Source of the DNA: Planctomycetota bacterium
GTDB lineage: Bacteria; Planctomycetota; UBA8108; UBA1146; JAJFFE01
Length of the DNA: 5,921 bases
Assembly: GCA_020425835.1 (NCBI GenBank)
Contig: JAGQRC010000022.1
Location: 1-5,921 of the forward strand
Direction: 5' to 3'
How positions within the stretch are numbered: the first letter of the stretch is position 1; each line of letters starts with the position of its first letter. The position numbers and the translations under genes are program-made. Shown here in pieces: positions 5,574 to 5,921 of this stretch. The notes under the pieces were generated by a model. It worked only from the letters and a program-made list of their open reading frames with translations. It ran no database searches and was not told the origin of the DNA.

Positions 5574-5921
5574 TCAGGGCATGCAGCTCGAGACCGCGCA
5601 CTCCAACGCGTCCGCCGTCGGGTCCGGTCCGCAATCCGGGAACGGTGCGGCCGGCGACGCGCCGCCGGAGAAGATGTAGCTCAGGACGAAGATCGCGTCG
5701 CCGATGTCGACGCCACCGTCATCGTTCGCATCCGCGGCGGATCGACAACTCGGTGCCGCCCCTCCGGAGAAGATGTAGCTGAGGATGAAGATCGCATCGC
5801 CGATGTCGATGCCGGAGTCGTCGTTCGCATCCCCACGAGTGAATTGCGGCAGCGTGCCGCTCGCCAGCAGGAACGGAACATCGATCGTGATCACGATGCA
5901 GAGCTTGCAGTGATGGAACTT
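5574..5921 (-). CDS. C-terminal end of a secreted protein with a dockerin-like repeat pair (5' end outside window)
   Basis: The frame is open to the window edge, so the GTG at 5894 need not be the start; 115 residues are visible. The first 25 or so, rich in Ile, Val and Leu, look like the end of a beta-sandwich. Then come two nearly identical 33-residue dockerin-like units: DANDDSGIDIGD (31-42) and DANDDGGVDIGD (64-75), each followed by AIF(I/V)LSYIFSGG. Both loops keep all ligand positions and probably bind calcium. The protein ends with CGPDPTADALECAVSSCMP, a Cys-rich tail that recurs inside the cytolysin-like protein. This C-terminal arrangement is common in secreted planctomycete proteins and may act in cell-surface attachment or protein-protein contact, although no cohesin is visible. 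The function of the missing part cannot be told. Confidence 0.85.
   Translation of the reverse strand, partial: KFHHCKLCIVITIDVPFLLASGTLPQFTRGDANDDSGIDIGDAIFILSYIFSGGAAPSCRSAADANDDGGVDIGDAIFVLSYIFSGGASPAAPFPDCGPDPTADALECAVSSCMP
5665..5832. repeat. Tandem coding repeat of the dockerin-like units, 99-nt period
   Basis: Segments 5665-5733 and 5764-5832 match at 61 of 69 positions by direct comparison, offset by 99 nt (33 codons). Five of the eight differences are isolated changes, and three are adjacent, at one codon-sized block. The pattern is that of a fairly recent internal duplication or homogenisation of EF-hand units. Confidence 0.8.

Noticed and set aside
5665..5832. A CRISPR-like or mobile repeat
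   Set aside because: The two copies are in frame, encode EF-hand loops and are explained by a protein repeat.
5894..5921. GTG at 5894 as the true start of a 106-residue protein
   Set aside because: The frame stays open to the window edge, there is no signal peptide, and such dockerin pairs usually end larger secreted proteins.

Overview
The window looks like high-GC genomic DNA from a planctomycete or close relative (Planctomycetota), judged by inference only. The clues are paired dockerin-like EF-hand repeats with a Cys-Gly-Pro-Asp-Pro tail on secreted proteins, a WD40 protein of the kind often fused to Ser/Thr kinases, a planctomycete-style ECF sigma factor, and a poly-glycine lipoprotein with PKD and pre-peptidase-like repeats. 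No RNA gene, CRISPR array, insertion sequence or integrase is visible.

Layout: (1) 1-1020, plus strand: C-terminal part of a WD40 protein with a TPR-like tail, cut by the left window edge. (2) 1017-1595, plus strand: ECF-type sigma factor whose start overlaps the WD40 stop (ATGA), so the two form a translationally coupled signalling pair. (3) 1596-1643: short convergent gap with a terminator-like hairpin. (4) 1644-3482, minus strand: a secreted 612-residue protein with an N-terminal dockerin-like pair followed by a cholesterol-dependent-cytolysin-like pore-forming core and a C-terminal region unlike the classical membrane-binding domain 4. (5) 3483-3961: a 479-nt divergent intergenic region with ribosome binding sites at both ends, a structured leader on the plus side, and two EF-hand-like loops encoded on the minus strand that look like a decayed dockerin module. 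(6) 3962-5392, plus strand: lipoprotein with a beta-rich domain, a PKD domain and two pre-peptidase-like repeats. (7) 5393-5573: convergent gap with a good intrinsic terminator for the lipoprotein and a hairpin suited to the opposite gene. (8) 5574-5921, minus strand: C-terminal end of another secreted dockerin-like protein, cut by the right edge.

The most interesting object is the cytolysin-like protein. Its core matches the cholesterol-dependent cytolysin / CDC-like family along most of domains 1-3, including the conserved Tyr-Gly-Arg strand, but it carries a planctomycete dockerin-like module in front and a Cys/Trp-rich C-terminal domain with no undecapeptide. It diverges from the surface lipoprotein and faces the sigma/WD40 pair tail to tail. 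No partner pore-former or immunity gene is recognisable, so any functional link between the three units is a hypothesis.
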